64,000 nt of DNA from Streptomyces longwoodensis (GCF_001514125.1 NZ_KQ948553.1:186001-250000); one strand, 5' to 3'; shown: positions 47,784 through 57,235, counted from the stretch's first letter. Translations and numbers: made by a program. Notes: generated by a model from the letters alone, not told the origin.

Positions 47784-48479
47784 TCAGAGCACCGGACCGC
47801 CGTCGGCCGCGCCCCGGGCGCCCGCCCGGTCCAGCAGGCCGGTGCGGGCCGCGAGGGCCGCCGCCTCCAGGCGGGAGCCGACGCCCAGCTTCATCAGCAC
47901 CCGCTGCACGTGGGTACGGGCCGTGGAGGGCGCGATGCCCATGCCGGCCGCGATCACCCGGGTGTCCTCGCCGTCCGCGACCCGGACCAGGACCTCCACC
48001 TCGCGCGGGGTGAGCATCTGCAGCAGCCGCTGGCCCTCGTCGTCGGGCTGCGCGGCCGGGTTCAGCAGCTCGCTGAACGCCCCCTGCAACAGCTGCGGCG
48101 CCACGGCGGCCTCACCCGCCCGCGCCTTCATGATCGCCCGCTCGACGCCCTCGATGCGCTCGTCGTGCCGCACGTAGCCGCAGGCGCCCGCCGCGAACGC
48201 GGCCGCGATGCCCCGGGGGTCGGGCACCGGGCCCAGGACCAGCACCGCCACCTGCGGCCGCTCCCGCTTGATGCGGACCACCGGGTCGAAGGTCCCCGGC
48301 GCGGCCGGGGCCGCCGTGCCCAGCAGACACACCTCGGGCGCCCGGCTGATCACCAGCTCCGCCGCCCCCGCGGCCGGTGCGGCCGCCGCCAGCACCCGGT
48401 GCCCGCGCAGTTTCAGCGCCGAGGCCAGCGCCTCGGCGAGCAGTCGGTGGTCGTCGACCACCATGAGCCGCACTCCCAT
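47784..48479 (-). CDS. LuxR-type regulator with degenerate receiver
   Basis: 231 aa from ATG 48479 (48503 possible). The receiver begins MVVDDHRLLAEALA, but the phospho-acceptor Asp is missing: the site reads VCLLGTAAPAAPG. The usual conserved Lys is Arg (GYVRHDE). The LuxR HTH is intact (LTPREVEVLVRVADGEDTRVIAAGMGIAPSTARTHVQRVLMKLGV). It probably works without phosphorylation, by ligand or protein interaction. No kinase nearby. Confidence 0.9.
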   Translation of the reverse strand: MGVRLMVVDDHRLLAEALASALKLRGHRVLAAAAPAAGAAELVISRAPEVCLLGTAAPAAPGTFDPVVRIKRERPQVAVLVLGPVPDPRGIAAAFAAGACGYVRHDERIEGVERAIMKARAGEAAVAPQLLQGAFSELLNPAAQPDDEGQRLLQMLTPREVEVLVRVADGEDTRVIAAGMGIAPSTARTHVQRVLMKLGVGSRLEAAALAARTGLLDRAGARGAADGGPVL

Positions 48480-48705
48480 CGAGCAACCCCCCAGTCCCCC
48501 CATGGATGCCCACCACGGTGCCGGTCGAACGCGGTGCCCCCCGGCTCCCCCGTCCGTTTCATGCCCCCGGAAGCTACACGCTTGTTCGACATCGCGCTGC
48601 CCCTACCGGCGAGAACCGACCCGGATCGGAGGACTTTCCGGCGTTCCGCGCGCACGCGGGCGCACCACGGGGCAGCCACCGCGCCCGGCCCGCGACGGAC
48701 ACGCG

Positions 48706-48740
48706 CACGGCCCCGCCCCCGGGGAGGGGACAGGGCCGTG
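48706..48740. terminator. Hairpin downstream of the first PQQ-propeller gene
   Basis: CACGGCCC (48706-48713) pairs with GGGCCGTG (48733-48740). It follows the leftward propeller gene by 25 bp. Confidence 0.6.
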
Positions 48741-48765
48741 GCGGCGGGTGGCGGGGCGCCGGTGC

Positions 48766-50766
48766 TCAGCTTCCGGTGCCGAACCCGATCGCCAGGTACT
48801 CCTTGTCGCCGGTGCTGGAGACGTCGGCGTACACGCCGGCCATGTACAGCCGGCCGTCGGAGTAGATGATCTCCGAGTACTGCGGCAGGTAGTTGCTCTC
48901 CAGGTCGCGCACCGCGTCGGTGCCCGGGTTCTGCATCAGCGTCGTCTGCTTGAACGTGGTGCCGTCGATGCTGACGATCTGCCCGCCCTTGTCGTACGGC
49001 GGCCGCTTGTACGCGATCACGTCGGCGCCGTCCATGCGCAGCGGCACGATCGTGTAGCCGTCGCCCGCGTCCGCGCGCTGGCCGGTCTGCTTGCCGGTGG
49101 CCAGGTCGAAGGCGACGACCTCGTTGGTGCGGCTGTAGTCGCCGGTGCCGTCGTGCTCCTCGGTCGGCACGTACAGGCGGCCCGCGCCGACCGCGAGGCC
49201 CGTGCAGGCCTCGATGCGGGTGATGCCCTCGCAGTCCGCCGCGTACTGGTCGCCCGGCGCGGAGATGCGGGTGATCAGCTTGCCGGTCTTGTTGTCGACG
49301 GAGAAGAAGTCCGAGATGCCGCTGCCGTCACCGGCGCTGTCGCCGACGTCGGCGGCCACCACCAGCGGGTCGGTGGAGACGATCGAGGCGTACTCGATGC
49401 CCGCGGTCATCCTGTACTCCGACAGCACCTTCCCGGAGACCGGGTCGATGGTCTGGACGTGCAGCTCCGGGTTGTCGTACGAGCCGCACTTGCGCAGCGC
49501 CACCAGCTTCGGGCCGCCGCCGTAGCCGGCGTCGTAGCAGCTGTCGGACGTCTTGGGCGACCACAGCACCTTGCCGGTCGCGATGTCGAAGGCCGCGCCG
49601 CCGTCGGTGCTGCCCGCGGCGACGGTGTTCGCGCTGACGGTGACGTTGTCGAAGGTGACCGGGTAGTCACCGGAGGAGACGGTCTTGCGCCACAGCTGCT
49701 TGCCGGCCGCGAGGTCCAGCGCCGCGACCTCACTGCACCCGGCCGAGGAGTTCTTGGCGGGCATCTTCGGCTGGAACAGGACGGCGGTGCGGTAGTCCTT
49801 GGTCATGTGCCGGCTCGCCTCGCACACCGGGCCGGGCAGCTTGACCGTCCACAGCTTGGCGCCGGTGTTCCGGTCGTAGCCGGACACCTCGGCGACGCCG
49901 CTCTTCACGTACGCCTTGTCGGTGAGCCAGGAGCCGTCCACGGCCACGCTGTCGCCCTTGGCGACGACCGGCATCGGCACCTGGAAGAGCAGCTTGGAGG
50001 CCGGGTCGGCGGGCGCCTTCTCCGAGCCGCCGCCGGCCGTGCCGCCGGTGCCCTTGTCGTCCTGGCCGCCGGCGGTGCCGCCGGTGGTCCCGGCGGTCGC
50101 CTTGTCGTCCTTCTTCGCCTCGTTGTCGTCGGAGGACGCCTTGGAGTACCAGATGCCGCCGCCGACGATCAGCGCGATGGCGACGACCGCCGCCACGATG
50201 ATCAGCAGCTGCGCGTTCACCTTCCGGCCGCCGCCGGCGGGCACGGCCTGCGGCTGGAGCGGCACGGTCGGCTGTCCGGGATACCCGTACCCCGGCTGGA
50301 CCGGCTGTCCGGGCTGCCCCGGGTAGCCGTAACCGGGCTGGGCGGCGTACGGCGAGGGCTGCCCGTAGGGGCCCGGCTGCTGCGGGGCGGCGTACGGGCC
50401 CTGCGGCTGCGGGGGCGTGGGGTAGCCGTAGCCCTGGGGCGGCTGGGCGGGCGGGGCCTGCTGCGGGTAGCCGTAGCCGGGCGGCGCCTGGGGCGGGCCC
50501 GCGGGCGGGGTCTGGGGCGGGCCCTGCGGGGGCGGGGGCGTCGGCGAGCCCGGCGCCGGGGGCTGCTGGGGCGACGCCTGCGGTGCCTGCGGTGCCTGCG
50601 GTGCCTGCGGTGCCTGCGGTGCCTGCGGGTAGCCGTAGCCCGGCTGCGGGGCCTTGCTCAGGCTCGGCGGGGCGGGCGTGGCCTGGTCCTGCGGCTGGTC
50701 CTCGGGGGTGCCGGGGCCTGGCCCCTGCGGGGGCTGCTGGGGCGGCGGGGGCGGCGGCGTGGTCAT
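48766..50766 (-). CDS. Membrane-anchored PQQ-like beta-propeller protein
   Basis: 666 aa, ATG at 50766. Residues 1-185 are a Pro/Gln/Gly/Tyr-rich cytoplasmic region with APQ and GYPQ repeats. One membrane helix follows (LLIIVAAVVAIALIVGGGIW), then a Gly/Asp-rich spacer and an extracytoplasmic propeller (about 265-660) with repeated G-x-x-LW-type blades (GAKLWTV, KQLWRKTV, KVLWSPKT). No enzyme residues are seen; such propellers usually serve as binding or assembly platforms. A paralogue of the next gene. Confidence 0.88.
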   Translation of the reverse strand: MTTPPPPPPQQPPQGPGPGTPEDQPQDQATPAPPSLSKAPQPGYGYPQAPQAPQAPQAPQAPQASPQQPPAPGSPTPPPPQGPPQTPPAGPPQAPPGYGYPQQAPPAQPPQGYGYPTPPQPQGPYAAPQQPGPYGQPSPYAAQPGYGYPGQPGQPVQPGYGYPGQPTVPLQPQAVPAGGGRKVNAQLLIIVAAVVAIALIVGGGIWYSKASSDDNEAKKDDKATAGTTGGTAGGQDDKGTGGTAGGGSEKAPADPASKLLFQVPMPVVAKGDSVAVDGSWLTDKAYVKSGVAEVSGYDRNTGAKLWTVKLPGPVCEASRHMTKDYRTAVLFQPKMPAKNSSAGCSEVAALDLAAGKQLWRKTVSSGDYPVTFDNVTVSANTVAAGSTDGGAAFDIATGKVLWSPKTSDSCYDAGYGGGPKLVALRKCGSYDNPELHVQTIDPVSGKVLSEYRMTAGIEYASIVSTDPLVVAADVGDSAGDGSGISDFFSVDNKTGKLITRISAPGDQYAADCEGITRIEACTGLAVGAGRLYVPTEEHDGTGDYSRTNEVVAFDLATGKQTGQRADAGDGYTIVPLRMDGADVIAYKRPPYDKGGQIVSIDGTTFKQTTLMQNPGTDAVRDLESNYLPQYSEIIYSDGRLYMAGVYADVSSTGDKEYLAIGFGTGS
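50576..50628. repeat. 9-bp microsatellite GCCTGCGGT, about 6 copies, in coding DNA
   Basis: Exact copies start at 50576, 50585, 50594, 50603 and 50612, plus a partial copy. In frame it encodes the Ala-Pro-Gln run in the cytoplasmic tail, so copy number changes would not shift the frame. Confidence 0.85.
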
Positions 50767-50818
50767 GGTGTGGGTACCTCGTCGGGAAGGAGCTCGGGGG
50801 ACGGACCGCGGGGAGGTG

Positions 50819-52630
50819 TCACTTGCCGTAGGCGAGCATCAGCTTCTCCTTCGCGTCGTCCGCCCCGTTCAGCCGGGTGCTGGAGAGGTAGAACCGCCCG
50901 TCCGTCCAGGCGAGGTCGCGGGCGTAGAAGCTGCTTTCGAGGGCGGTCGTGCTCGCCGGGAGCTGGAGCAGCTTCGCCGGGGTGTGCGCGGTCCCCGCGG
51001 TGGGGATCGACACCACCTGGCCGGCCGCGTCGTACGACGGCTCGACGTAGGCCACCAGGGCGCCGCCCTCGAGCCGGACGGGGAGCATCGTCTCGTCCGC
51101 GGGCGACTTCACGCGCCACTTCTGCTTGCCGGAGGAGAGGTCGATCGCGACGATCTCGTTCGGGCCGCTCTTGGCGTCGGTGGGCAGGTAGAGGGTGTCG
51201 GCGTCGGCCGCCACGCCCTGACAGCCCGTCAGGTCGCGCTGGAGGATCGCCGACTGGCACTCGGGCGCGAAGTTCCCGTCGAAGGCGACCTGGGAGCGGG
51301 CGGTGCCGTCGGCCTTGAACGTGGAGATGTTCCAGGTGTTCTTGTCCTGGTTGGTGCTGTAGACGACCAGCGGGTCCAGCGAGAAGGTGCGCGCGACCCG
51401 CCAGCCCTTGGCGAACTCCCGGGTCCACTTGGCCTTGCCGGTCGCCGGGTCCAGCTCCTGGAGCTCCTCGTGCTCCTTCGCGCCGGTCGCGTCGCAGGAC
51501 GCCACGGACACCAGCCGGGTGCCGCCGGCGAACGCGGTCGGGAAGCAGGAGTCGCCGTAATTCTTCTTGTCCCACAGCTTCTTGCCGGTGCGCACGTCGT
51601 ACGCCGTGCCGGACTGGGAGCGGCCCACCACCAGCGTGTTGCCGGCGAGGGACAGCTCGATGTCGATGGCGCTGTCGAACAGCGCGCCGTCGGCGACGAC
51701 GGCCGTCCAGCCCTTGGCGCCGGTGTTCAGGTCGAGCTGCTGGAGCTGGTTGCACTTGGCGCGGTCGCTGGTGCCGCTCATGTACGCCACGACGACCTTG
51801 TCGTCGGCCGTCTTCTGCCGGGTGACCGCGCAGACCTTCTGCGGGAGCGTGACGGTGGCCCACGCGGGCGTGCCGTCGGCGACCTTGTAGCCGACGACCT
51901 CCTTGTAGGCGGCCTTCACGGCCGTGGTGCCGGTGATCCACATGCCGGGGGCCTCGGCGCCGGAGGCGGGCGCGTCGGGGGCCTCCTTGTACCAGAGGAC
52001 CTTGGCCTCGCCGGCCTTGCGGCCCGCGTTGAAGTCCTGGGCGCCGCCGCCGCCGTCGCCGCTGCCGTCGCCGGGGTCGACCGGGTCGGCGGAAGCGGAC
52101 GGCTTGTCGTCGTCGCTGTGCGTGGCGACCGGCTTGTCGTCCTTGTCGTCGCCGCCGCGCGTCACCGCGAACACCGTGCCGCCGACGACCAGCAGGGCGG
52201 CCACGGCCGCGGCGACCACGACCGCGGGCCGGCCCTTGAAGGGGCTGCGCGAGCCGGACGGCGGGGTGCCCGGGGCGCCGGGCGCGCCGGGGAACTGCGG
52301 CGGCTGCGGGTAGCCGTACCCGGGCTGCTGCCCGTACGGCCCCGGCTGCGCCGCGGGCGCGTAGGGTCCGGGCTGCTGGGGCGCCCCGTAGGGGCCCGGC
52401 TGCTGGGGCGGCGCGTACGGTCCCGGCTGCTGCGGTGCGCCGTAGGGTCCCGGCTGCTGGGGTGCGCCGTAGGGGCCCGGGGCCGGGGGCGGGGCCTGCT
52501 GCGGGTAGCCGTAGCCGGGCTGCGGCGGCGCGGGCGGTGTCGCGGGCGCCTGCGGCGGCTGGGCGGGCGGCTGGTGCGGGGGCGGTCCGAAACCACCCTG
52601 CTGCGGAGGCTGATCGGGCGGCTGAGCCAT
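50819..52630 (-). CDS. Membrane-anchored PQQ-like beta-propeller protein (paralogue)
   Basis: 603 aa, ATG at 52630. Same layout as the downstream paralogue: a Pro/Gln-rich cytoplasmic tail with PYGAPQQPG repeats (about 40-100), a membrane helix (AVVVAAAVAALLVVGGTVFAV) and an extracytoplasmic propeller with blades such as GKKLWDKK, GKAKWTRE and GKQKWRVK. Cysteines recur in the exposed part and may form disulphides. The 52-bp gap and same direction indicate an operon formed by tandem duplication. Confidence 0.88.
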   Translation of the reverse strand: MAQPPDQPPQQGGFGPPPHQPPAQPPQAPATPPAPPQPGYGYPQQAPPPAPGPYGAPQQPGPYGAPQQPGPYAPPQQPGPYGAPQQPGPYAPAAQPGPYGQQPGYGYPQPPQFPGAPGAPGTPPSGSRSPFKGRPAVVVAAAVAALLVVGGTVFAVTRGGDDKDDKPVATHSDDDKPSASADPVDPGDGSGDGGGGAQDFNAGRKAGEAKVLWYKEAPDAPASGAEAPGMWITGTTAVKAAYKEVVGYKVADGTPAWATVTLPQKVCAVTRQKTADDKVVVAYMSGTSDRAKCNQLQQLDLNTGAKGWTAVVADGALFDSAIDIELSLAGNTLVVGRSQSGTAYDVRTGKKLWDKKNYGDSCFPTAFAGGTRLVSVASCDATGAKEHEELQELDPATGKAKWTREFAKGWRVARTFSLDPLVVYSTNQDKNTWNISTFKADGTARSQVAFDGNFAPECQSAILQRDLTGCQGVAADADTLYLPTDAKSGPNEIVAIDLSSGKQKWRVKSPADETMLPVRLEGGALVAYVEPSYDAAGQVVSIPTAGTAHTPAKLLQLPASTTALESSFYARDLAWTDGRFYLSSTRLNGADDAKEKLMLAYGK

Positions 52631-52698
52631 CAGCGTCTTCCCCCTCGTTCACTGATTTTCGGCCACGCCCTGAGGTTCGCTCGGGACCCGGAGTCGTA

Positions 52699-52716
52699 CT
52701 CAGACAGTTCTCAGAC
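52699..52716. promoter_or_regulatory. CTCAGAC direct repeats, 11-bp phase, upstream of the propeller operon
   Basis: CTCAGAC at 52699-52705 and 52710-52716. Heptamers phased by 11 bp are the usual layout for response-regulator sites. They lie 69 bp upstream of the start codon. Confidence 0.4.
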
Positions 52717-52903
52717 GGCTCTTTCTATCACCCGGCACCGACGGTCCACCGGCCCGCGCCCGCCGCTGTTCCCAAGGGAGAACCCGCCCGTGATGCCCCC
52801 GTTACGCGCCTCCACGCCCCCTTCACACGGCGCGCGCGCCGACGCTGCGCGCCGGGGCGGGAGAACCGCGCCCCGCCCGCCGCGCCGTGCGCCGGGCCAC
52901 TGC

Positions 52904-54715
52904 CTAGGCGTCCTCGGCCAGTTCCAGCCAGCGCATCTCCAGCTCCTCGCGCTCACCGGCCAACTCGCGCAGCTCGGTGTCGAGTCGGGCGACCTTCTCG
53001 AAGTCCGTGGCGTTGTCGGCGATCTGCGCGTGCAGCTTGGACTCGCGCTCGGAGAGCTTGTCCAACTGCCGTTCGATGCGCTGGAGTTCCTTCTTGGCGG
53101 CGCGCTGGTCGGCGGCGCTCTTCTCACCGCGCTCGGCGGCCGGCGCGGCCGCGGCGGGGGCGGCCGCCGCGGCGGCCTCCTCCATGTGCCGGCGGCGCTC
53201 CAGGTACTCGTCGATGCCGCGCGGCAGCATCCGCAGGGTGCCGTCGCCGAGGAGGGCGAAGACCCGGTCGGTGGTGCGCTCGACGAAGAACCGGTCGTGG
53301 GAGATCACGATCATCGAGCCGGGCCAGCCGTCGAGGACGTCCTCCAGCTGGGTCAGGGTCTCGATGTCCAGGTCGTTGGTGGGCTCGTCCAGGAACAGGA
53401 CGTTGGGCTCGTCCATGAGCAGCCGCAGCAGCTGGAGGCGGCGCCGCTCACCGCCGGAGAGGTCGCCGACCGGCGTCCACTGCTTCTCCTTGCCGAAGCC
53501 GAACGTCTCGCACAGCTGCCCGGCGGTCATCTCCCGGCCCTTGCCGAGGTCGACCCGCTCGCGAACGCGCTGCACGGCCTCCAGGACCCGCCAGGTGGGG
53601 TCGAGTTCGGCGACCTCCTGGGAGAGGTAGGCGAGCTTGACCGTCCGGCCCACGGCGATCCGCCCGCCGGCCGGCTGGGTCTCGCCCTGGGTGCGCGCCG
53701 CCTGGGCCATGGCCCGCAGCAGGGACGTCTTGCCGGCGCCGTTGACACCGACCAGGCCGATGCGATCGCCGGGTCCGAGCTGCCAGGTGACGTGCTTGAG
53801 CAGCACCTTGGGGCCGGCCTGGACCGTGACGTCCTCCAGGTCGAACACGGTCCTGCCCAGCCGCGAGGACGCGAACTTCATCAGCTCGCTGGTGTCGCGC
53901 GGCGGCGGCACGTCCGCGATGAGCTCGTTGGCCGCCTCGATCCGGAAGCGCGGCTTGGACGTCCGCGCGGGCGCCCCGCGGCGCAGCCAGGCCAGCTCCT
54001 TGCGGACCAGGTTCTGCCGCTTGACCTCCTCGGTCGCGGCGATGCGCTCGCGCTCGGCGCGGGCGAAGACGTAGTCGGAGTAGCCGCCCTCGTACTCGTG
54101 CACCTCGCCGCGCTGCACGTCCCACATCCGCGTGCAGACCTGGTCGAGGAACCAGCGGTCGTGGGTGACGCAGACCAGGGCCGAGCGGCGCGTCTGCAGG
54201 TGCTGGGCCAGCCAGGCGATGCCCTCGACGTCGAGGTGGTTGGTCGGCTCGTCCAGGACGATCAGGTCCTGCTCCTCGATGAGCAGCTTGGCCAGCGCGA
54301 TGCGGCGCCGCTCGCCGCCGGACAGCGGGCCGATCACGGTGTCCAGTCCCTGCGGGAAGCCGGGCAGGTCGAGCCCGCCGAACAGGCCGGTGAGCACGTC
54401 GCGGACCTTGGCGTTGCCGGCCCACTCGTGGTCGGCCATGTCGCCGATGACCTCGTGGCGGACGGTGGCCGCGGGGTCGAGGGAGTCGTGCTGGGTGAGG
54501 ACGCCCAGGCGCAGCCCGCCGGAGTGGGTGACCCGGCCCGAGTCGGCCTCCTCCACCTTGGCGAGCATCCGGATCAGGGTGGTCTTGCCGTCGCCGTTGC
54601 GGCCGACGACGCCGATCCGGTCCCCTTCGGACACGCCGAGCGAGATGCCGTCGAGGAGCGCACGGGTGCCGTACACCTTGCTGACGTTCTCGACATTGAC
54701 CAGGTTGACGGCCAT
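52904..54715 (-). CDS. ABC-F family ATPase (Uup-like)
   Basis: 603 aa, ATG at 54715. Two ABC domains in one soluble chain: Walker A GRNGDGKTT and GVNGAGKTS; signatures LSGGERRRIALAKLL and LSGGERRRLQLLRLL; Walker B LDEPTNHLD and LDEPTNDLD. The linker (about 225-300) has the charged helical ABC-F arm. The C-terminus (about 520-603) is an Uup-like coiled coil. ABC-F proteins act on ribosomes rather than transport; roles include translation factors and antibiotic resistance. Confidence 0.94.
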   Translation of the reverse strand: MAVNLVNVENVSKVYGTRALLDGISLGVSEGDRIGVVGRNGDGKTTLIRMLAKVEEADSGRVTHSGGLRLGVLTQHDSLDPAATVRHEVIGDMADHEWAGNAKVRDVLTGLFGGLDLPGFPQGLDTVIGPLSGGERRRIALAKLLIEEQDLIVLDEPTNHLDVEGIAWLAQHLQTRRSALVCVTHDRWFLDQVCTRMWDVQRGEVHEYEGGYSDYVFARAERERIAATEEVKRQNLVRKELAWLRRGAPARTSKPRFRIEAANELIADVPPPRDTSELMKFASSRLGRTVFDLEDVTVQAGPKVLLKHVTWQLGPGDRIGLVGVNGAGKTSLLRAMAQAARTQGETQPAGGRIAVGRTVKLAYLSQEVAELDPTWRVLEAVQRVRERVDLGKGREMTAGQLCETFGFGKEKQWTPVGDLSGGERRRLQLLRLLMDEPNVLFLDEPTNDLDIETLTQLEDVLDGWPGSMIVISHDRFFVERTTDRVFALLGDGTLRMLPRGIDEYLERRRHMEEAAAAAAPAAAAPAAERGEKSAADQRAAKKELQRIERQLDKLSERESKLHAQIADNATDFEKVARLDTELRELAGEREELEMRWLELAEDA

Positions 54716-54805
54716 TTCTCTCCTGCCCGGGGGGATGCTCGACCCTCCAGGGTAGTCGGGCGGCGGGGCGCTCCCGTCACGTCGGGCGGGCCAGGGACGG
54801 ACGCC

Positions 54806-56062
54806 TCACCCGGTACCGGCCGCCCGGCGCCGCCGCTCCTGGTACCGCCACACGTCGAACAGCACCTCGTCGTCGCGCAGGTCCTCGCCGACGGGCCCGA
54901 TCCGCTGCTCCGCGGCCACGCAGCGCGGGTCGTCGCGCAGGGCCAGGCCGGACACGGCGTGGGCGCGGATCCGCTGCCGCGGGTCGTGGGTGAGGGCGAG
55001 CAGCGCGTCCCCGGCCTCGGGTTCGGGGCCCCGGTAGTGGCGCAGCCAGTGGCACAGCCACGTACGGACGTCCGGGTCGGGGTCGTCGACCAGGGTGAGG
55101 ACGACGGCCAGGCTCCCGCGACGGACCACGGACCGGCCGTCCCCGGAGACCTCCAGACAGTCCGGGACGAGCGACCGCACCCGCGGGTCGGGGTGCGTGA
55201 GGTACGACAGACCGAGGGCCTCGATCTCCGGGCCCTGGGCGTGGGTGAGCGCGTGCAGGAGGACCGCGAGCACCTCCGGGTCCTCCTCCTGCTCCGCCCA
55301 CGGCAGGAGCTGGTCGGCCCGGTCCGAGAAGGGGTCACGGCCCGTCAAGGGGTCCCCGAGCACCATCCCCAGCAGCACGTCGGCGCCGAGGAGGCGGTGG
55401 GGCCGGTCCGGGTGGTTGAGCAGGTCCCTGGACCACTGCCAGGTCTCCTCATCGAGCCGGTGGGCGAGCGTGAACACGACCTTCGACCAGACGACGTGGT
55501 CGCGGTCGGGGTGGGCGAGGGCGCGCTCCACCAGTGTGTCGAAGGGCGTACGCCGCCCGTAGCGGGCCTCCAGTGCGGTGATGACCGCCGCGTGCGCGTC
55601 GTGCAGGGTCAGCCCGCCGAGTGACACCGCCTCCCACCACCAGCCGACCTCCGGGTCCTCGACCCGGGTCCGGGTGACGGGTCCGGTGAGACCGGTCAGC
55701 CGGCGCAGCCCCGCCTCGGCGCCCGTGTCCGCCCAGTGACGGGCGTGCGCCAACAGCTCCTCGCGGTCCGGGAACGGCAGGGGGGTGCGGCCGAAGGCCA
55801 GGGTGTCGGTCAGTCGCCACGCCCCGGCGGTCACCGCCCGCAGCAATGGGGTGGTTCCGTCGGACAACCGACGCAGCGGATCGGCCCCGGCCTCCAGCAG
55901 CGCCTCGACGACCGCTTCGTCGTGCGCCGCCACGGCCAGGCACAGCACCGGCACGCCCTCGTGGTCGTCGAACGCATCCGGCTCGACACCGCCCGCGAGC
56001 AGCGCCCGCACCTCCCGCAGGTCCCCCCGCCGCACGGCCCCCACCAACGCCCGCCGTCCCAC
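54806..56062 (-). CDS. Ankyrin/HEAT-like repeat protein of unknown function
   Basis: The GTG at 56062 gives 418 aa, with GGGAAGG upstream (56068 possible). N-terminal residues 1-85 look like two ankyrin repeats (AVRRGDLREVRALLAGGVEPDA, HDEAVVEALLEAGADPLR). Later parts show HEAT-like helical pairs (EALGLSYLTHPDPRVRSLVPDC, LALTHDPRQRIRAHAVSGLALRDD). Both repeat types mediate protein binding. Related proteins occur widely in Streptomyces without known roles. The frame continuing to 56320 crosses repeat elements and was rejected. Confidence 0.75.
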   Translation of the reverse strand: MGRRALVGAVRRGDLREVRALLAGGVEPDAFDDHEGVPVLCLAVAAHDEAVVEALLEAGADPLRRLSDGTTPLLRAVTAGAWRLTDTLAFGRTPLPFPDREELLAHARHWADTGAEAGLRRLTGLTGPVTRTRVEDPEVGWWWEAVSLGGLTLHDAHAAVITALEARYGRRTPFDTLVERALAHPDRDHVVWSKVVFTLAHRLDEETWQWSRDLLNHPDRPHRLLGADVLLGMVLGDPLTGRDPFSDRADQLLPWAEQEEDPEVLAVLLHALTHAQGPEIEALGLSYLTHPDPRVRSLVPDCLEVSGDGRSVVRRGSLAVVLTLVDDPDPDVRTWLCHWLRHYRGPEPEAGDALLALTHDPRQRIRAHAVSGLALRDDPRCVAAEQRIGPVGEDLRDDEVLFDVWRYQERRRRAAGTG

Positions 56063-56133
56063 ACCCACCCCTTCCCCGACCGAACGCCGACGAGCGTAGG
56101 CGCCCGGCTGGGAGCGAGGCTCGGGGTTATTCA

Positions 56134-56187
56134 CCCAGGGGCGCGGGGAACTGCGCGACCAGCCACGACGACGCCGCACCCACACGA
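56134..56187 (+). repeat. Recurrent intergenic element, copy 2
   Basis: CCCAGGGGCGCGGGGAACTG then CGCGACCAGCCACGACGACG, ending in CCGCACCCACACGAC. A close match to copy 3, which starts 111 bp further on. Confidence 0.8.
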
Positions 56188-56244
56188 CGACCCAGGCGAC
56201 CAGGGCAAGGTGCGGCACGAGAACCATCGACCGGCCCTGTCCCC

Positions 56245-56300
56245 ACCCAGGGGCGCGGGGAACTGCGCACCCCACCACAACGGCGCCGCACCCACCCGAC
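56245..56300 (+). repeat. Recurrent intergenic element, copy 3
   Basis: ACCCAGGGGCGCGGGGAACT then GCGCACCCCACCACAACGG, ending in CGCCGCACCCACCCGAC. It shares the core with the other two copies. Confidence 0.8.
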
Positions 56301-56323
56301 AGGCAGGACGCGGAGCGCACCGC

Positions 56324-57235
56324 TCAGCCAGACGCCGCGGGCTCCAGAACCGTCGCCCCCGCCACCGGCCCCACCGCCACGCGAACCGCCCGGCACGTCC
56401 CGGAAACCCGCAGAGCCCCCGCCACCGCCTCCGCCGACGCGAGGTCACGCGTGAGGAAGGCAGTGGTCGGGCCCGAGCCCGAGACCACCGCGGCCAGCGC
56501 CCCGGCCGCGCGCCCCGCGGCGAGGGTGTCGGTCAGCTCTGGGAAGAGGGACAGCGCGGCCGGCTGGAGGTCGTTGGAGACGGCCGCGGCGAGCGCGTCG
56601 GCGTCCCCCGCGGCGAGCGCGTCGAGCAGCGGCCGGGAGGCGACGGGCTCGGGGACGTCGCGGCCCTCGGCGAGCCGGTCGAACTCACGGAACACGGCCG
56701 GCGTGGACAGCCCGCGCGCGGCCATCGCGAAGACCCAGTGGAAGGTGCCGCCGACCTCCAGCGGGGTCAGGACCTCACCGCGCCCGGTGCCCAGCGCGGC
56801 CCCGCCGACGAGGCTGAACGGCACGTCGCTGCCGAGCTCGGCGCAGATCTCCAGCAGCTCCGCGCGGGACGCGCCCGTGCCCCACAGGGCGTCGCAGGCG
56901 AGCAGCGCGCCGGCGCCGTCCGCGCTGCCGCCCGCCATGCCGCCGGCCACGGGGATGTCCTTGGCGATGTGGACGTGCACGTCGGGGCTGCGGCCGTACC
57001 GCCCGGCGAGGGCGATCGCCGCGCGCGCGGCGAGGTTGGTGCGGTCCAGCGGGACCTGGTCGGCGTCGGGCCCGGCGCAGGTGACGCGGAGTTCGTCGGC
57101 CGGGGTGACCGTGACCTCGTCGTACAGGCCGACCGCGAGGAAGACGTTCGCCAGGTCGTGGAAGCCGTCCGGGCGGGCGGCGCCGACGGCGAGCTGGACG
57201 TTGACCTTCGCGGGCACGCGGACGGTGACGCTCAC
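56324..57235 (-). CDS. ispE: 4-diphosphocytidyl-2-C-methyl-D-erythritol kinase
   Basis: The GTG at 57235 (303 aa) follows GAGGAG and overlaps the rsmA stop (GTGA). GHMP kinase of the MEP isoprenoid pathway: VRVPAKVNVQLAVG at the N-terminus, ATP loop PVAGGMAGGSADGAGALL, and a C-terminal GHMP motif VVSGSGPTTAFL. Produces a precursor for quinones, carotenoids and undecaprenyl lipid. Confidence 0.97.
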   Translation of the reverse strand: MSVTVRVPAKVNVQLAVGAARPDGFHDLANVFLAVGLYDEVTVTPADELRVTCAGPDADQVPLDRTNLAARAAIALAGRYGRSPDVHVHIAKDIPVAGGMAGGSADGAGALLACDALWGTGASRAELLEICAELGSDVPFSLVGGAALGTGRGEVLTPLEVGGTFHWVFAMAARGLSTPAVFREFDRLAEGRDVPEPVASRPLLDALAAGDADALAAAVSNDLQPAALSLFPELTDTLAAGRAAGALAAVVSGSGPTTAFLTRDLASAEAVAGALRVSGTCRAVRVAVGPVAGATVLEPAASG

